Positions 33,264 through 41,742 of a stretch of 64,000 nt of DNA are shown piece by piece. Source of the DNA: Anaerolineales bacterium (GTDB taxonomy: Bacteria; Chloroflexota; Anaerolineae; Aggregatilineales; J027); assembly GCA_020634155.1 (NCBI GenBank), contig JACKCI010000001.1, positions 1,178,001 to 1,242,000 of the forward strand, written 5' to 3'. The position numbers and the translations under genes are program-made. Position 1 is the first letter of the stretch, and the number at the start of each line of letters is the position of its first letter. A model generated the notes under the pieces. It was not told the origin of the DNA. It was given only the letters and a program-made list of their open reading frames with translations, and did not search any database.

Positions 33264-34710
33264 GTATGTCCTCCGGTTTAAGCGCAGCAGCAAAAACACC
33301 CCAAAATAAGACTTGATGGGTAAAAAGTGACCAAGGGAAAAACTCAAACCAGCCAATCGCCAGCCAGCCAATGACGCCCGCCAATAGGGCAATAGCCTCT
33401 GGTGTGAGTTGGCGTTGTTGGCGGCGCTGCCAAACCAGCCATGCCCCACTGACAAAAGTTGCCAACACAAGGCCCCAGCCAATTATCCCTAATTCTGCCG
33501 CCGCAAGATAATAAACACGATGGACATTATCGCCCTGTAAATCAAAGGATTGGGATTGTAAATAATGATGGCTCACCCAAGGAAAGGCCCCAATCCCCAC
33601 GCCTTTGATGGGGTTATCTTCTATCATCTGGCGGGCATGGTCAAGGTAAACCGCACGGGCTTGCACACTCAACTCTTCGACAGAGGCTGTGCCTTCTTCA
33701 CCTTGTCCAGCGCGTACATCCACTAAGGGACGGAACATCAGATAAAACAGACCCGATACCAACACGACCAGTAACCCTAGGGTAAGCATCTCCCGCCATT
33801 GAGGACGCGGCAACGCCCAGAAGCCGAGAGCAACCGCGCTCCCTATCGCTACCGCATAGCCCCCCAACCCAGCACGGCTAAAGGTCAAGAGTAAGGCCCA
33901 TAGCCCGACAACAGTTATCAAACCAGCTATCCGCCGTGTCGATTCACGCCACCAGAGGCCAAGCGTAGCTGCCAAGCCCATCACCAGACCACCCGCCAAC
34001 AGATTGGGATGAGGGGTTAGACCATAGGCCCGCAGATAGCGGATGCCGCCGCTTTGGATAACGGGTGAGCCACTTTGTGCAGGGTCATAGGTGTATTCAC
34101 GAAGACCCAAGCCCACTTTGAGGAGGCTATCATCCAACCATGCGAGGCCTGCCGTATGCTGGAACGCGGATTGGATAATGCCAAGGGAGGCTTGCACCAA
34201 CATACCACCAACTAACGCCACCAGTATCCAGCGTTGGGGCGGTCCAGCACAAATGACCACTACCGCAAATGCCAAGGTCAGGAGCCATTGGGTCGCTTGC
34301 GACGAGGAGACGGCGACCATTTGCGACACATAATCAGACGTCATCCCTGCTGGATAGTCTCCAACCCAACTGGTTGAAAACCATGCCCAAAAGGTGAGGA
34401 GCGTCAGGGCCATTACCCACCAGATGCGCCCATCGTCAAGAATACGCATCGCACCGCGAAAGAAATTCAAGGCCCATAGTATAATCAATAGCACAATAAA
34501 CATGGTGAGGGCGTAGCGGGCGTAATAATCCGCTAGATAGGGGGCGCTGTTAAAGGGTTGCAACAAGCCAGCATTGAATTGGCTGGGTACCCAATCCGCG
34601 TAAATCCAACGGGGCCGCCACCACCATGATGCCGTCAAGAATATCCATAAAATCAACCCATGCAGCAGAAGGGTCAAGCCACGATTGATGAAGTTCAGAA
34701 CCCTACCCAA
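33250..34710 (-). CDS. O-antigen ligase / Wzy polymerase family membrane protein
   Basis: About a dozen hydrophobic segments and a large hydrophilic loop near the middle. The Wzy_C-type signature lies in GLTPHPNLLAGGLVMGLAA, LLTFSRAGLGGYAVA and IEDNPIKGVGIGAFPWVSHHYL, with the loop carrying DNVHRVYYLAAAELG. Such proteins polymerise or ligate lipid-linked oligosaccharides on the outer face of the cytoplasmic membrane; without an outer membrane this would serve a capsule or surface glycan. TTG 34710 with GGAG six bases upstream is my choice of start; it overlaps the divergent radical SAM gene by about 23 bases, and a start at 34677 would avoid this. Confidence 0.82.
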   Translation of the reverse strand: MGRVLNFINRGLTLLLHGLILWIFLTASWWWRPRWIYADWVPSQFNAGLLQPFNSAPYLADYYARYALTMFIVLLIILWALNFFRGAMRILDDGRIWWVMALTLLTFWAWFSTSWVGDYPAGMTSDYVSQMVAVSSSQATQWLLTLAFAVVVICAGPPQRWILVALVGGMLVQASLGIIQSAFQHTAGLAWLDDSLLKVGLGLREYTYDPAQSGSPVIQSGGIRYLRAYGLTPHPNLLAGGLVMGLAATLGLWWRESTRRIAGLITVVGLWALLLTFSRAGLGGYAVAIGSAVALGFWALPRPQWREMLTLGLLVVLVSGLFYLMFRPLVDVRAGQGEEGTASVEELSVQARAVYLDHARQMIEDNPIKGVGIGAFPWVSHHYLQSQSFDLQGDNVHRVYYLAAAELGIIGWGLVLATFVSGAWLVWQRRQQRQLTPEAIALLAGVIGWLAIGWFEFFPWSLFTHQVLFWGVFAAALKPEDIHATN

Positions 34711-35722
34711 CCTATTCTCCGATACACTCCGTTCTTTACCGTTGCTGGTTTTGTATCTCACCGATGGCTGCAATAGCAAATGTGCCATGTGTGATATATG
34801 GAAAGCGCCGCGACGTAACATGGCCTTTGACCTCATTGAGCAATTGGCGGACGATGCTCACCAACTGGGTACCCAACTGGTGCTATTTTCAGGCGGTGAA
34901 GCTATGCAGCATCCTGAATGGCCGCAGGCTGCTCAACGTTTTCGACAGGCAGGTATCAAGGTCTGGCTGCTGACCAATGGCCTATTCCTCACTAAGCAAG
35001 CCCAAGCGGTTATCGACCACATCGACATGCTGACGGTCAGCCTTGATGCCGCTACCCCCGAACTCTATCAACAAATTCGCGGGGTCGATGCCCTTGGGGT
35101 GATTTTACAAGGGATGCGAGTGGTTAGCGATAGTGGGGTTGCAGTCAGCACCCGTACCACCCTGATGCAAGCCAATTATCATCAAATGCCGTTGATTGTG
35201 GATACGGCTCTTGACGCGGGGGCCAGTTCGGTCAGTTTCCTTGCAGTTGATACGGTCAATCCCTATGCCTTTGGCCCACGCTTTGATGAGGTAATCCCGC
35301 TGGTTGAGACTAACCCCTATGGCGCATTATGTGAGGAAGATTTGCCCCACTTCGCCGCTATTCTTGATGCGCTGGAGATAAGCCATGCCGCCCACTTTGC
35401 CGATGGACGTATGGCTGAAAGCCCTGCTAAATTGCGCCGTCTCTATGATTACTTCGCGGCTCCCTATGGCAAGGCGACCTTTGAGCCACCCCGCTGTAAT
35501 GCCCCCCATATCTCCGCCGTCGTGAATGTTGATGGCAGCCTGCAACCGTGTTATTTCTTGCCGAGTTGGGGAGGGCTAGACGGGCAATCCTTGCAGCAGG
35601 CACTCAATGACCCCGCCGCCCGTGAACTGCGTCACGCCTATAAACATGGGGAACGTCCAGAGTGTGCGCGGTGCGTCTGTCCGTTATATCGGGGGCCACG
35701 TGGATTATTGCGTGGATTCTAA
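34688..35722 (+). CDS. Radical SAM protein with C-terminal cysteine cluster
   Basis: The radical SAM cluster motif CNSKCAMC lies at residues 28-35 of 344, followed by LVLFSGGEAMQHPEW and HIDMLTVSLDA, as in the MoaA/PqqE/SPASM branch. The C-terminal part has RCNAPH, QPCYF and PECARCVCP, a set of cysteines that probably binds an auxiliary iron-sulfur cluster. The pathway cannot be read: no precursor peptide or cofactor genes adjoin. Its start region overlaps the divergent ligase-like gene, and its stop overlaps the end of the convergent CPBP protease gene by four bases. Confidence 0.9.
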   Translation: MKFRTLPNLFSDTLRSLPLLVLYLTDGCNSKCAMCDIWKAPRRNMAFDLIEQLADDAHQLGTQLVLFSGGEAMQHPEWPQAAQRFRQAGIKVWLLTNGLFLTKQAQAVIDHIDMLTVSLDAATPELYQQIRGVDALGVILQGMRVVSDSGVAVSTRTTLMQANYHQMPLIVDTALDAGASSVSFLAVDTVNPYAFGPRFDEVIPLVETNPYGALCEEDLPHFAAILDALEISHAAHFADGRMAESPAKLRRLYDYFAAPYGKATFEPPRCNAPHISAVVNVDGSLQPCYFLPSWGGLDGQSLQQALNDPAARELRHAYKHGERPECARCVCPLYRGPRGLLRGF

Positions 35723-36324
35723 GGGTAGGTTTCAGCGCTGAACGTTGGATGGTTAAGCTCATCAAGTGGGGGTTCTTGCTGACCAGCCCATGTCACCAAC
35801 GCCATTAAGGAAACATAATCGACCGCAAAATGGGCCGCAATGGGCATCCATAGCGTGCCGTGCCAATCCGCCATCAGCCCCAAGCCTAAACCCGCCACCG
35901 TCGCATAGATGAAATAGGTCAGCGTCAACGAGTGCAAGGCTCCAAATATCAAGGCCGTCAGAATAATACCAATCTCGGGTTGCAAGGTTCCCCGAAAGAA
36001 GATTTCCTCTGGGACAGCCGCTACCAGAGCCAAGGCAACCACATGCCAGCGCTTAAAATGGGCAAAATCAAAGGTCGCTAACAATCGCGCTCGAATCTCA
36101 AGGGTAGCGGGCAATCGTGCCCCTAAAACCCAGACGGCCCATCCTGACAGCCAGCCAATACCTAGGCCCAACAGAGTATCGAATAACACAGGGGCATCAA
36201 ACCACTGTGGTGAATGTTGTTGAATAACCAACTCCCATAGCAAGGATGTGCCAATCAATCCAATACCTAAAATAACACCAACCTGAAGGAGCGATTCTGC
36301 GTGTACTTTCATCAACTTTCTCAT
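35719..36324 (-). CDS. CPBP family intramembrane glutamic endopeptidase
   Basis: A 201-residue membrane protein with the CPBP (Abi/Rce1-like) motifs: Glu106-Glu107-x3-Arg111 in VPEEIFFRG, His131 in IFGALHSLT, and His165-x3-Asp169 in IAAHFAVD. The spacing fits the family, with Asp in place of the more common Asn at the last position. These enzymes cleave substrates within the membrane. Its ATG overlaps the stop of the ATPase gene (ATGA), so the two are coupled. Substrate unknown. Confidence 0.9.
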   Translation of the reverse strand: MRKLMKVHAESLLQVGVILGIGLIGTSLLWELVIQQHSPQWFDAPVLFDTLLGLGIGWLSGWAVWVLGARLPATLEIRARLLATFDFAHFKRWHVVALALVAAVPEEIFFRGTLQPEIGIILTALIFGALHSLTLTYFIYATVAGLGLGLMADWHGTLWMPIAAHFAVDYVSLMALVTWAGQQEPPLDELNHPTFSAETYP

Positions 36325-37127
36325 AGTAAGTGTTGTAGATATTGTTGTGGGTCGTTCAAAAATGCGCGGGTAAGGGTCACATGTTCCAGCGATTCATAAT
36401 CGACAGATGTGATGTGTCCATCATCAAAGCTGTAGATAGTCGCATCCGGATAGGCCAAAATAATCGGCGAATGGGTTGCGATAATGAATTGTCCGCCTTG
36501 GGTGGTCATCTGTTTTAACATCCGCAACAACGCCAATTGTCGAATCGGTGACAAGGGTGCTTCAGGCTCATCTAACAAGTATAATCCATCTGGCACAAAA
36601 CGGGATTGGAACAATTTGAAATAGCTCTCCCCGTGTGATTGAGCATCTAGACTCTCCCCATACAAGCGTTGCAGTTCGGTCAATTCGCGCATATGGGGCA
36701 TACGAGCCAGCCCTCGCGCATAGTCGGAGCGGTCTTGATACTCGGTTTCGACATCTTGGAGGTCTTGTTCAAGTTGCTGGCGGACTTGGGCCATGCGTCG
36801 TGCATAGCCAAAGAAATCCTCTGAGCGCATGAAAAAGCCACGGCGGGTACGTTTGGTTGTCCATACCAGCTTGAGTGCTTGCCCCAATTGGCGAACAGCG
36901 TGCAAGGTCGAATCGGTCTCCACCGAATCGCTGCCTACGGTAACGGCCCCCACCGCACTGGCGATGGCTTCCAGTAGCGTCGATTTTCCTGACCCATTTT
37001 CCCCAACAAAAAAGGTCACGGGTGTAGAGAAGTGTAGGGTATCCAAACGCTGGATAACGGGTACAGTAAAAGGAAAAGCGGCAGATAAGGCCTTCATGCG
37101 TTGTAGGGTAATGGACTCTAAAATCAT
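36321..37127 (-). CDS. ABC-type/SMC-like AAA ATPase (COG3910-like)
   Basis: Walker A is FFVGENGSGKST, a short coiled region (about residues 95-165) follows, then the Walker B/D-loop part YLLDEPEAPLSPIRQ and FIIATHSPIILA. This single-domain layout with an ABC-type head and short insert fits the predicted ATPase group COG3910. ATG 37127 is preferred since the longer frame would cross the rplS promoter at 37157-37185. It is followed by the coupled CPBP protease, which may be its membrane partner. Not an obvious transporter ATPase. Confidence 0.8.
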   Translation of the reverse strand: MILESITLQRMKALSAAFPFTVPVIQRLDTLHFSTPVTFFVGENGSGKSTLLEAIASAVGAVTVGSDSVETDSTLHAVRQLGQALKLVWTTKRTRRGFFMRSEDFFGYARRMAQVRQQLEQDLQDVETEYQDRSDYARGLARMPHMRELTELQRLYGESLDAQSHGESYFKLFQSRFVPDGLYLLDEPEAPLSPIRQLALLRMLKQMTTQGGQFIIATHSPIILAYPDATIYSFDDGHITSVDYESLEHVTLTRAFLNDPQQYLQHLL

Positions 37128-37156
37128 CGTTTGTGACACCTGATTTGGGTTCAGAA

Positions 37157-37185
37157 TTGAAAAGCGTTTAACCCTATGATACAAT
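37157..37185 (+). promoter_or_regulatory. Promoter of rplS
   Basis: TTGAAA (37157-37162) and TACAAT (37180-37185) are 17 bases apart, giving a start near 37192 and a short leader before ATG 37215. Confidence 0.7.
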
Positions 37186-37214
37186 GCCCGCGCTCTAGGG
37201 AAGGAATTTTAATC

Positions 37215-37580
37215 ATGGTCGATTTAGTCAAATATCTCGAAGAACAAAATGCAGATCGTGGATTCCCGGAGCTGTTCCCCGGCGATGAGGTCAAAGTCCA
37301 TCTCCGTATTGTTGAAGGCAACCGTGAACGTATCCAAGTTGTACCCGGTGTTGTCATTCGGCTGCGAAAAGGTGGTAACAATCAGACTTTTACGGTACGC
37401 CGTATTGCCAGCCATGGTATCGGAGTAGAACGTACCTTCTTATATAAAAGCCCGCGCATTGAGAAAATCGAAGTGTTGCGGCATTCCAAGGTACGCCGTG
37501 CCCAACTGTACTACATGCGTGATCGCCGCGGGAAGAGCGCCCGCCTCAAGGAAGTCCGCAAGGTCAACCGCAACAAGTAA
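37215..37580 (+). CDS. rplS: 50S ribosomal protein L19
   Basis: A standard L19 of 121 residues: FPELFPGDEVKVHLRIVEG, ERIQVVPGVVIRLRKG, FTVRRIASHGIGVERTF and the C-terminal VLRHSKVRRAQLYYMRDR. L19 lies at the interface of the two subunits. ATG 37215 has AAGGAA eight bases upstream. It is alone here, without the rpsP-rimM-trmD genes that often precede it, and it has its own promoter and terminator. Confidence 0.97.
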   Translation: MVDLVKYLEEQNADRGFPELFPGDEVKVHLRIVEGNRERIQVVPGVVIRLRKGGNNQTFTVRRIASHGIGVERTFLYKSPRIEKIEVLRHSKVRRAQLYYMRDRRGKSARLKEVRKVNRNK

Positions 37581-37587
37581 CCGCAAT

Positions 37588-37613
37588 GGCCCGCCATCGC
37601 AAGCGGGTCTTTT
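37588..37613 (+). terminator. Intrinsic terminator after rplS
   Basis: GGCCCGC (37588-37594) pairs with GCGGGTC (37603-37609), one wobble pair, eight-base loop, followed by TTTT. It argues that the next gene starts after it. Confidence 0.75.
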
Positions 37614-37624
37614 GCTCTTGTTTA

Positions 37625-39064
37625 ATGATGATGAAAAAGTGCCTCAACTGCTTCCTAGTGCTTTTGGGCATTTTGGCATTTCCGGTCTTTGCCCAAGGGC
37701 CGCAAAATCCTATAACGGCTGAAGATGCCGACAACCTACGGGTTGTAACGCTGCTCCGTCAACATACTGCACCGCTAACTGAAATGCGTTTTAGCCCGCA
37801 AGGGACGGCTTTTGTCACTGCCAGCCTTGATGGAACGCTGTGTGTTTGGAACGCCAGCACCCCACCATCAGGTCAACAGCGCTTTTGTGTAGAAGGCTAC
37901 ACCCCTGCCGTCACCTTGCATCGGTGGTCAGATGATGACCAAACCCTTGCTATCACCGATGCATTGGGTAGCACCATCCTCATTTATGACGCCGATGGGG
38001 AACCCATCCAACAACTGCCTACCAACGAAGCGCCCTATCTCAACCTTGAATTTATCGGGTTAAGCCTCCTTGCCCACGACGTATATGACACCTATACTCT
38101 GTATGCTCCGCTAACGGGCGACATCCTTGCTCAAGTAGAGGGTATGGATAGCGCCGCCACAGCCACCCAAGTCGCTATTGTTGATTTTGATGGGCAAGTG
38201 GTGATTTGGGATGCCGAAACAGGTGAGAAAGCGCGGGTACTGAAGCCAGATGAAGCCACACATGCAGAGTTCGCCTCAACAGGGCAACTAGTCACATGGG
38301 GAGAGCAGGTTCAACTGTGGAACCCCGCTGAGTCGATTCACCCCCAACCCCTCAGCGATAGCCGTATCGATAAAGCCCAATTCTCACCGGATGGCCGCTG
38401 GTTGGTGCTATGGGAGGGTGAAAGTGCCAGTATTTGGGACGCGGCAACAGGCGAACAAACCAGCGTCATGAACGAACTGGCTGGTGGCTTGCAAAGCCTG
38501 ACCTTTACCCCTGATGGTCAACGTATTATCTCGATTGATAGCACGGGTGTGGGCCGACTGTGGACGCTCAATGAGGCCGGGGTAGCGACACAATTGCTAC
38601 GCTTCCGTAACAACATCGACCGCATGTTCATCAGCCCCGACTCATTGACAGGTATAGCAGCCCGTAACAACTTCGCAGCCCGTTTCTATAACCTCGAAAA
38701 TGCTCAATTGCGGGGTCAATATGAGTTTGGTGTCGATGCTGTCATTAGCCCCGATTGGACAATTGTGGCGACCAGTGTGGGTAATCTGGTGGTCTGGACA
38801 GGCCTACAAAGCGATAGCCGCGTCTTTGACTTCGCCCCAATTGGCTTCACCAACCAACCCGCCAACATCCGCGCCAACCCCGCTACCGATTTGGCTCGTG
38901 TAGCCCTGATGCGTGAGGGCGACCCTGTCTTTGCAATTGGGCGCACCACCGACAACCAGTGGTTGCAAATTATTATGCCGGATGGAGTCGAAGGCTGGCT
39001 CTTTACCTCCAATGTCGCGGTGCAAGGTAACATTGAAGACTTGCCAATCGGCACCCAAGAATAG
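37625..39064 (+). CDS. Exported WD40-like beta-propeller protein with SH3-like end
   Basis: A signal peptide (MMKKCLN..., ending near FPVFA) is followed by WD40-like repeats: MRFSPQGTAFVTASLDGTLCVWN, AQFSPDGRWLVLWEGESASIWD, LTFTPDGQRIISIDSTGVGRLW and similar, which form a beta-propeller of about six or seven blades. The last 60 residues (ARVALMREGDPVFAIG, WLQIIMPDGVEGWLFTSNVAV) look like a bacterial SH3 domain, often used to bind cell wall. Start taken at ATG 37625, since an earlier ATG at 37586 sits in the rplS terminator; three consecutive ATG codons make the exact start uncertain. Probably a surface binding protein. Confidence 0.8.
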   Translation: MMMKKCLNCFLVLLGILAFPVFAQGPQNPITAEDADNLRVVTLLRQHTAPLTEMRFSPQGTAFVTASLDGTLCVWNASTPPSGQQRFCVEGYTPAVTLHRWSDDDQTLAITDALGSTILIYDADGEPIQQLPTNEAPYLNLEFIGLSLLAHDVYDTYTLYAPLTGDILAQVEGMDSAATATQVAIVDFDGQVVIWDAETGEKARVLKPDEATHAEFASTGQLVTWGEQVQLWNPAESIHPQPLSDSRIDKAQFSPDGRWLVLWEGESASIWDAATGEQTSVMNELAGGLQSLTFTPDGQRIISIDSTGVGRLWTLNEAGVATQLLRFRNNIDRMFISPDSLTGIAARNNFAARFYNLENAQLRGQYEFGVDAVISPDWTIVATSVGNLVVWTGLQSDSRVFDFAPIGFTNQPANIRANPATDLARVALMREGDPVFAIGRTTDNQWLQIIMPDGVEGWLFTSNVAVQGNIEDLPIGTQE

Positions 39065-39119
39065 TCAAAATCCGTGTTAAAATCGGCGCAAAAGAAATCA
39101 ATCCTAAGAGGACATTTTT

Positions 39120-40961
39120 ATGGCTAAATTAGGTGCCTTTACTTTTGTATTGCATTCGCATCTGCCCTATGCCCGTTTAGCGGGGCGCTGGCCGCATGGT
39201 GAAGAATGGATTCATGAAGCCGCCAGCGAGACCTATATCCCCTTGCTCAACGCGCTCTATGACTTGCGCGATGAAAGGGTGCCCTTCCGCTTGACGATTG
39301 GCATTACACCCGTTTTAGCCGAGCAATTAGCTGACCCCGATGTATGCGACCACTTTGATGAATACCTTGAGGACAAAATCGCCCGTGCCAAACAAGACAT
39401 CCTGCGATTTCGGGGTGATTTGTGGGAAGCCGAGCAAGCCGCGATTCAACCCGTTGACCGCGTAGATGCTGAAGACCCTAAACTGCCGCCTGTTGACCGT
39501 AAAGCCATTGAAGACCAGCTTGAGGCCAGCGATAAGTCCGAAGATGAGAAGCCGTGGTGGGTTGGGCATCAGCAACTCGAAAGCCTAGCCGAATGGTACC
39601 GTCATTATTACGAAACCATCAAAGACGCCTTTGACCACCGTTATCAGCGCGACGTCATCGGGGCCTTCCGCCTCTTGCAAGATGAGGGCTATCTGGAAAT
39701 CATCACCTGTGCCGCCACGCATGGCTACCTGCCCCTGCTCGGCACCGACCCAGCGGTAGAGGCCCAAATTCGCACGGGGGTCGATAGCTACCGACGGTTG
39801 TTTGGTCGCGCCCCACGTGGCATCTGGTTACCGGAATGCGCCTACCGACCTGCTTATTACACGGACAAGGGTCAGATTCGTCCCGGCATTGAATATTATC
39901 TCTCGAAGCATGGCATCCAATTCTTTTTCAGCGAGACCCATCTGGTTACAGGGGGCGCTCCGGTGGGGGTGGCTGCGGGTGAAGCGATTGGCCCCTACGG
40001 TGAAATCAAGCGCCGCTATTTGATTCCGATGGCAAAAGCACCCGTTAACCCCGAAAAGCCGACCACTACCTTCCATCCTTATTATGTTAGCAACACGACG
40101 GATGGTACCGAAGCCGACTGGCATAGTGATGTGGCAGTCATTGGGCGCAATAACGAAACGGGTGAACAGGTGTGGTCAGCGAGCATCGGCTACCCCGGTG
40201 ATTTTGATTACCGCGAGTTCCACCGAAAGGATGGTGTCAGCGGTCTGCAATACTGGCGGGTGACAGGCAATCAAGTCGATTTAGGCGAAAAAGACTTCTA
40301 TAATCCTGAATGGGCAGCGGGCAAAGTCCAAAGCCATGCCGAGCATTTTGTGGCACTGGTAGAGCGCATTCACCAAGACCGCGCCGCTTCGAGTGTGGGT
40401 TACGGGCTGATTGCCAGCAATTATGACACGGAGCTATTCGGGCATTGGTGGTTTGAGGGCATTGATTGGCTCAAGGCGGTACTGCGGGGTTTAGCCACTA
40501 GTCAATGGGTTGATTTGGTGACGGCGACTGAATATCTAGACGAGAATCCGCCCCAAGAGGTGTTGCATCTGCCCGAAGGAAGCTGGGGAACGGGTGGCAC
40601 CCACTTCACATGGAATAATATCGAAGTCAATTGGATGTGGCCCCCGCTGCATGAAGCTGAGGCTCGCTTGACACGCCTTGCTAATCGTCACCGGGGGGAT
40701 TGGGAGCAACAGCCCTTGCGTGATGTCCTCAATCAAGCAGCTCGTGAATTGCTATTGGCGGAGAGTTCGGACTGGCCCTTCTTGGTCACCACCGGACAAG
40801 CCCGCAACTATGCCATTCAACGTTTTAGCCAGCATATGGAGCGCTTTGGGGATTTGTGCAACAGCATTGAAAAGGCCGAGCCAGACGCTACCCTTGCGGC
40901 CCGCTATTGGGAACTCGACAAGCTCTTTCCGACGATTGATTATCGCTGGTGGTGCAGTTAA
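39120..40961 (+). CDS. GH57 1,4-alpha-glucan branching enzyme
   Basis: The N-terminus FTFVLHSHLPYARLAGRWPHGEEW and the catalytic region GIWLPECAYRP (likely nucleophile Glu239) and ASNYDTELFGHWWFEG (likely acid/base Asp436) are those of family GH57 branching enzymes. It makes alpha-1,6 branches in glycogen. At 613 residues it is within range for GH57 branching enzymes and has an acidic insert (about 109-145, with DRVDAEDP and DKSEDEK). No glgA or glgC is adjacent. Its stop codon overlaps the ATG of menG (TAATG), so they are co-translated. Confidence 0.92.
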   Translation: MAKLGAFTFVLHSHLPYARLAGRWPHGEEWIHEAASETYIPLLNALYDLRDERVPFRLTIGITPVLAEQLADPDVCDHFDEYLEDKIARAKQDILRFRGDLWEAEQAAIQPVDRVDAEDPKLPPVDRKAIEDQLEASDKSEDEKPWWVGHQQLESLAEWYRHYYETIKDAFDHRYQRDVIGAFRLLQDEGYLEIITCAATHGYLPLLGTDPAVEAQIRTGVDSYRRLFGRAPRGIWLPECAYRPAYYTDKGQIRPGIEYYLSKHGIQFFFSETHLVTGGAPVGVAAGEAIGPYGEIKRRYLIPMAKAPVNPEKPTTTFHPYYVSNTTDGTEADWHSDVAVIGRNNETGEQVWSASIGYPGDFDYREFHRKDGVSGLQYWRVTGNQVDLGEKDFYNPEWAAGKVQSHAEHFVALVERIHQDRAASSVGYGLIASNYDTELFGHWWFEGIDWLKAVLRGLATSQWVDLVTATEYLDENPPQEVLHLPEGSWGTGGTHFTWNNIEVNWMWPPLHEAEARLTRLANRHRGDWEQQPLRDVLNQAARELLLAESSDWPFLVTTGQARNYAIQRFSQHMERFGDLCNSIEKAEPDATLAARYWELDKLFPTIDYRWWCS

Positions 40962-41644
40962 TGGACGACAAAGCCCACGTTCAAGCCATGTTTGGGCAAA
41001 TCGCCCAGCGCTATGACCGCATGAACCGCCTGATGACCTTCGGGCAAGATAAACATTGGCGGGAATTGGTAGTGCGAAAAGCGGCCCTCGACAATCGCAG
41101 CCGTGTGCTGGATATTGCGGCGGGTACAGGCGATATTGCCTTTGAAATCCGACGCCAATACCCTGATGCGGAGGTGATTGCGGCTGATTTTGCCCTGCCG
41201 ATGATGCAGGTTGGGCAACAGCGACCCGCGGGGCCGTTGATTGATTGGGTAGGGGCCAACGCCTTGAGCCTACCCTTTCCTGATAATTGCTTTGATGCGG
41301 TGGTGAGCGGTTTCCTGCTGCGTAATGTGCCAGATATTGACCAAGCGCTGGCTGAACAGTATCGGGTACTCAAGCCGGGAGGGCGCATCGTCAGTTTGGA
41401 TACCAGTCCACCACCGAATACCCCCCTACGCCCGTTCATTAATTTTCATTTGCGGGTTATCATCCCCTTGTTGGGTCGATGGGTGGCGGGTGATTCGAGC
41501 GCGTATCACTATTTATCAGGCAGTACATTAGGCTTTAAACATCCACGAGACCTTGCCGAGCGCTTTAGCAAAATAGGCTTTCGCGGTGTGGATTATAAGC
41601 GGTTGATGTTGGGGACAATTGCCGTCCATTGGGGGCATATTTAA
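40961..41644 (+). CDS. menG: Demethylmenaquinone methyltransferase
   Basis: A UbiE/MenG protein of 227 residues: FGQIAQRYDRMNRLMTFGQDKHWR at the start, SAM motif VLDIAAGTGDIAFEI, VVSGFLLRNVPDIDQAL, and a PGGRIVSLDTSPP motif. It methylates demethylmenaquinone in the last step of menaquinone synthesis; in a respiring Chloroflexota cell menaquinone is expected rather than ubiquinone, hence menG. The ATG overlaps the stop of the branching enzyme gene. No other men genes are nearby. Confidence 0.88.
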   Translation: MDDKAHVQAMFGQIAQRYDRMNRLMTFGQDKHWRELVVRKAALDNRSRVLDIAAGTGDIAFEIRRQYPDAEVIAADFALPMMQVGQQRPAGPLIDWVGANALSLPFPDNCFDAVVSGFLLRNVPDIDQALAEQYRVLKPGGRIVSLDTSPPPNTPLRPFINFHLRVIIPLLGRWVAGDSSAYHYLSGSTLGFKHPRDLAERFSKIGFRGVDYKRLMLGTIAVHWGHI

Positions 41645-41668
41645 CCCACTTACAATCATTAAAGTTTT

Positions 41669-41697
41669 TTGACATTGGCGGTTCTATCTCGTAGAAT
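41669..41697 (+). promoter_or_regulatory. Promoter of the EF-G-like gene
   Basis: Consensus TTGACA (41669-41674), 17-base spacer, TAGAAT (41692-41697). A start near 41704 gives a leader of about 40 bases. Confidence 0.8.
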
Positions 41698-41742
41698 CGC
41701 GTCTATGTAAACAATAGAATCTTAACGTTAAAAGGTCGGATT

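Noticed and set aside
32976..33482. Longer 168-residue version of the jelly-roll-like protein
   Set aside because: The first 73 residues are an off-frame reading of the ligase-like gene; ATG 33263 has a good ribosome site.
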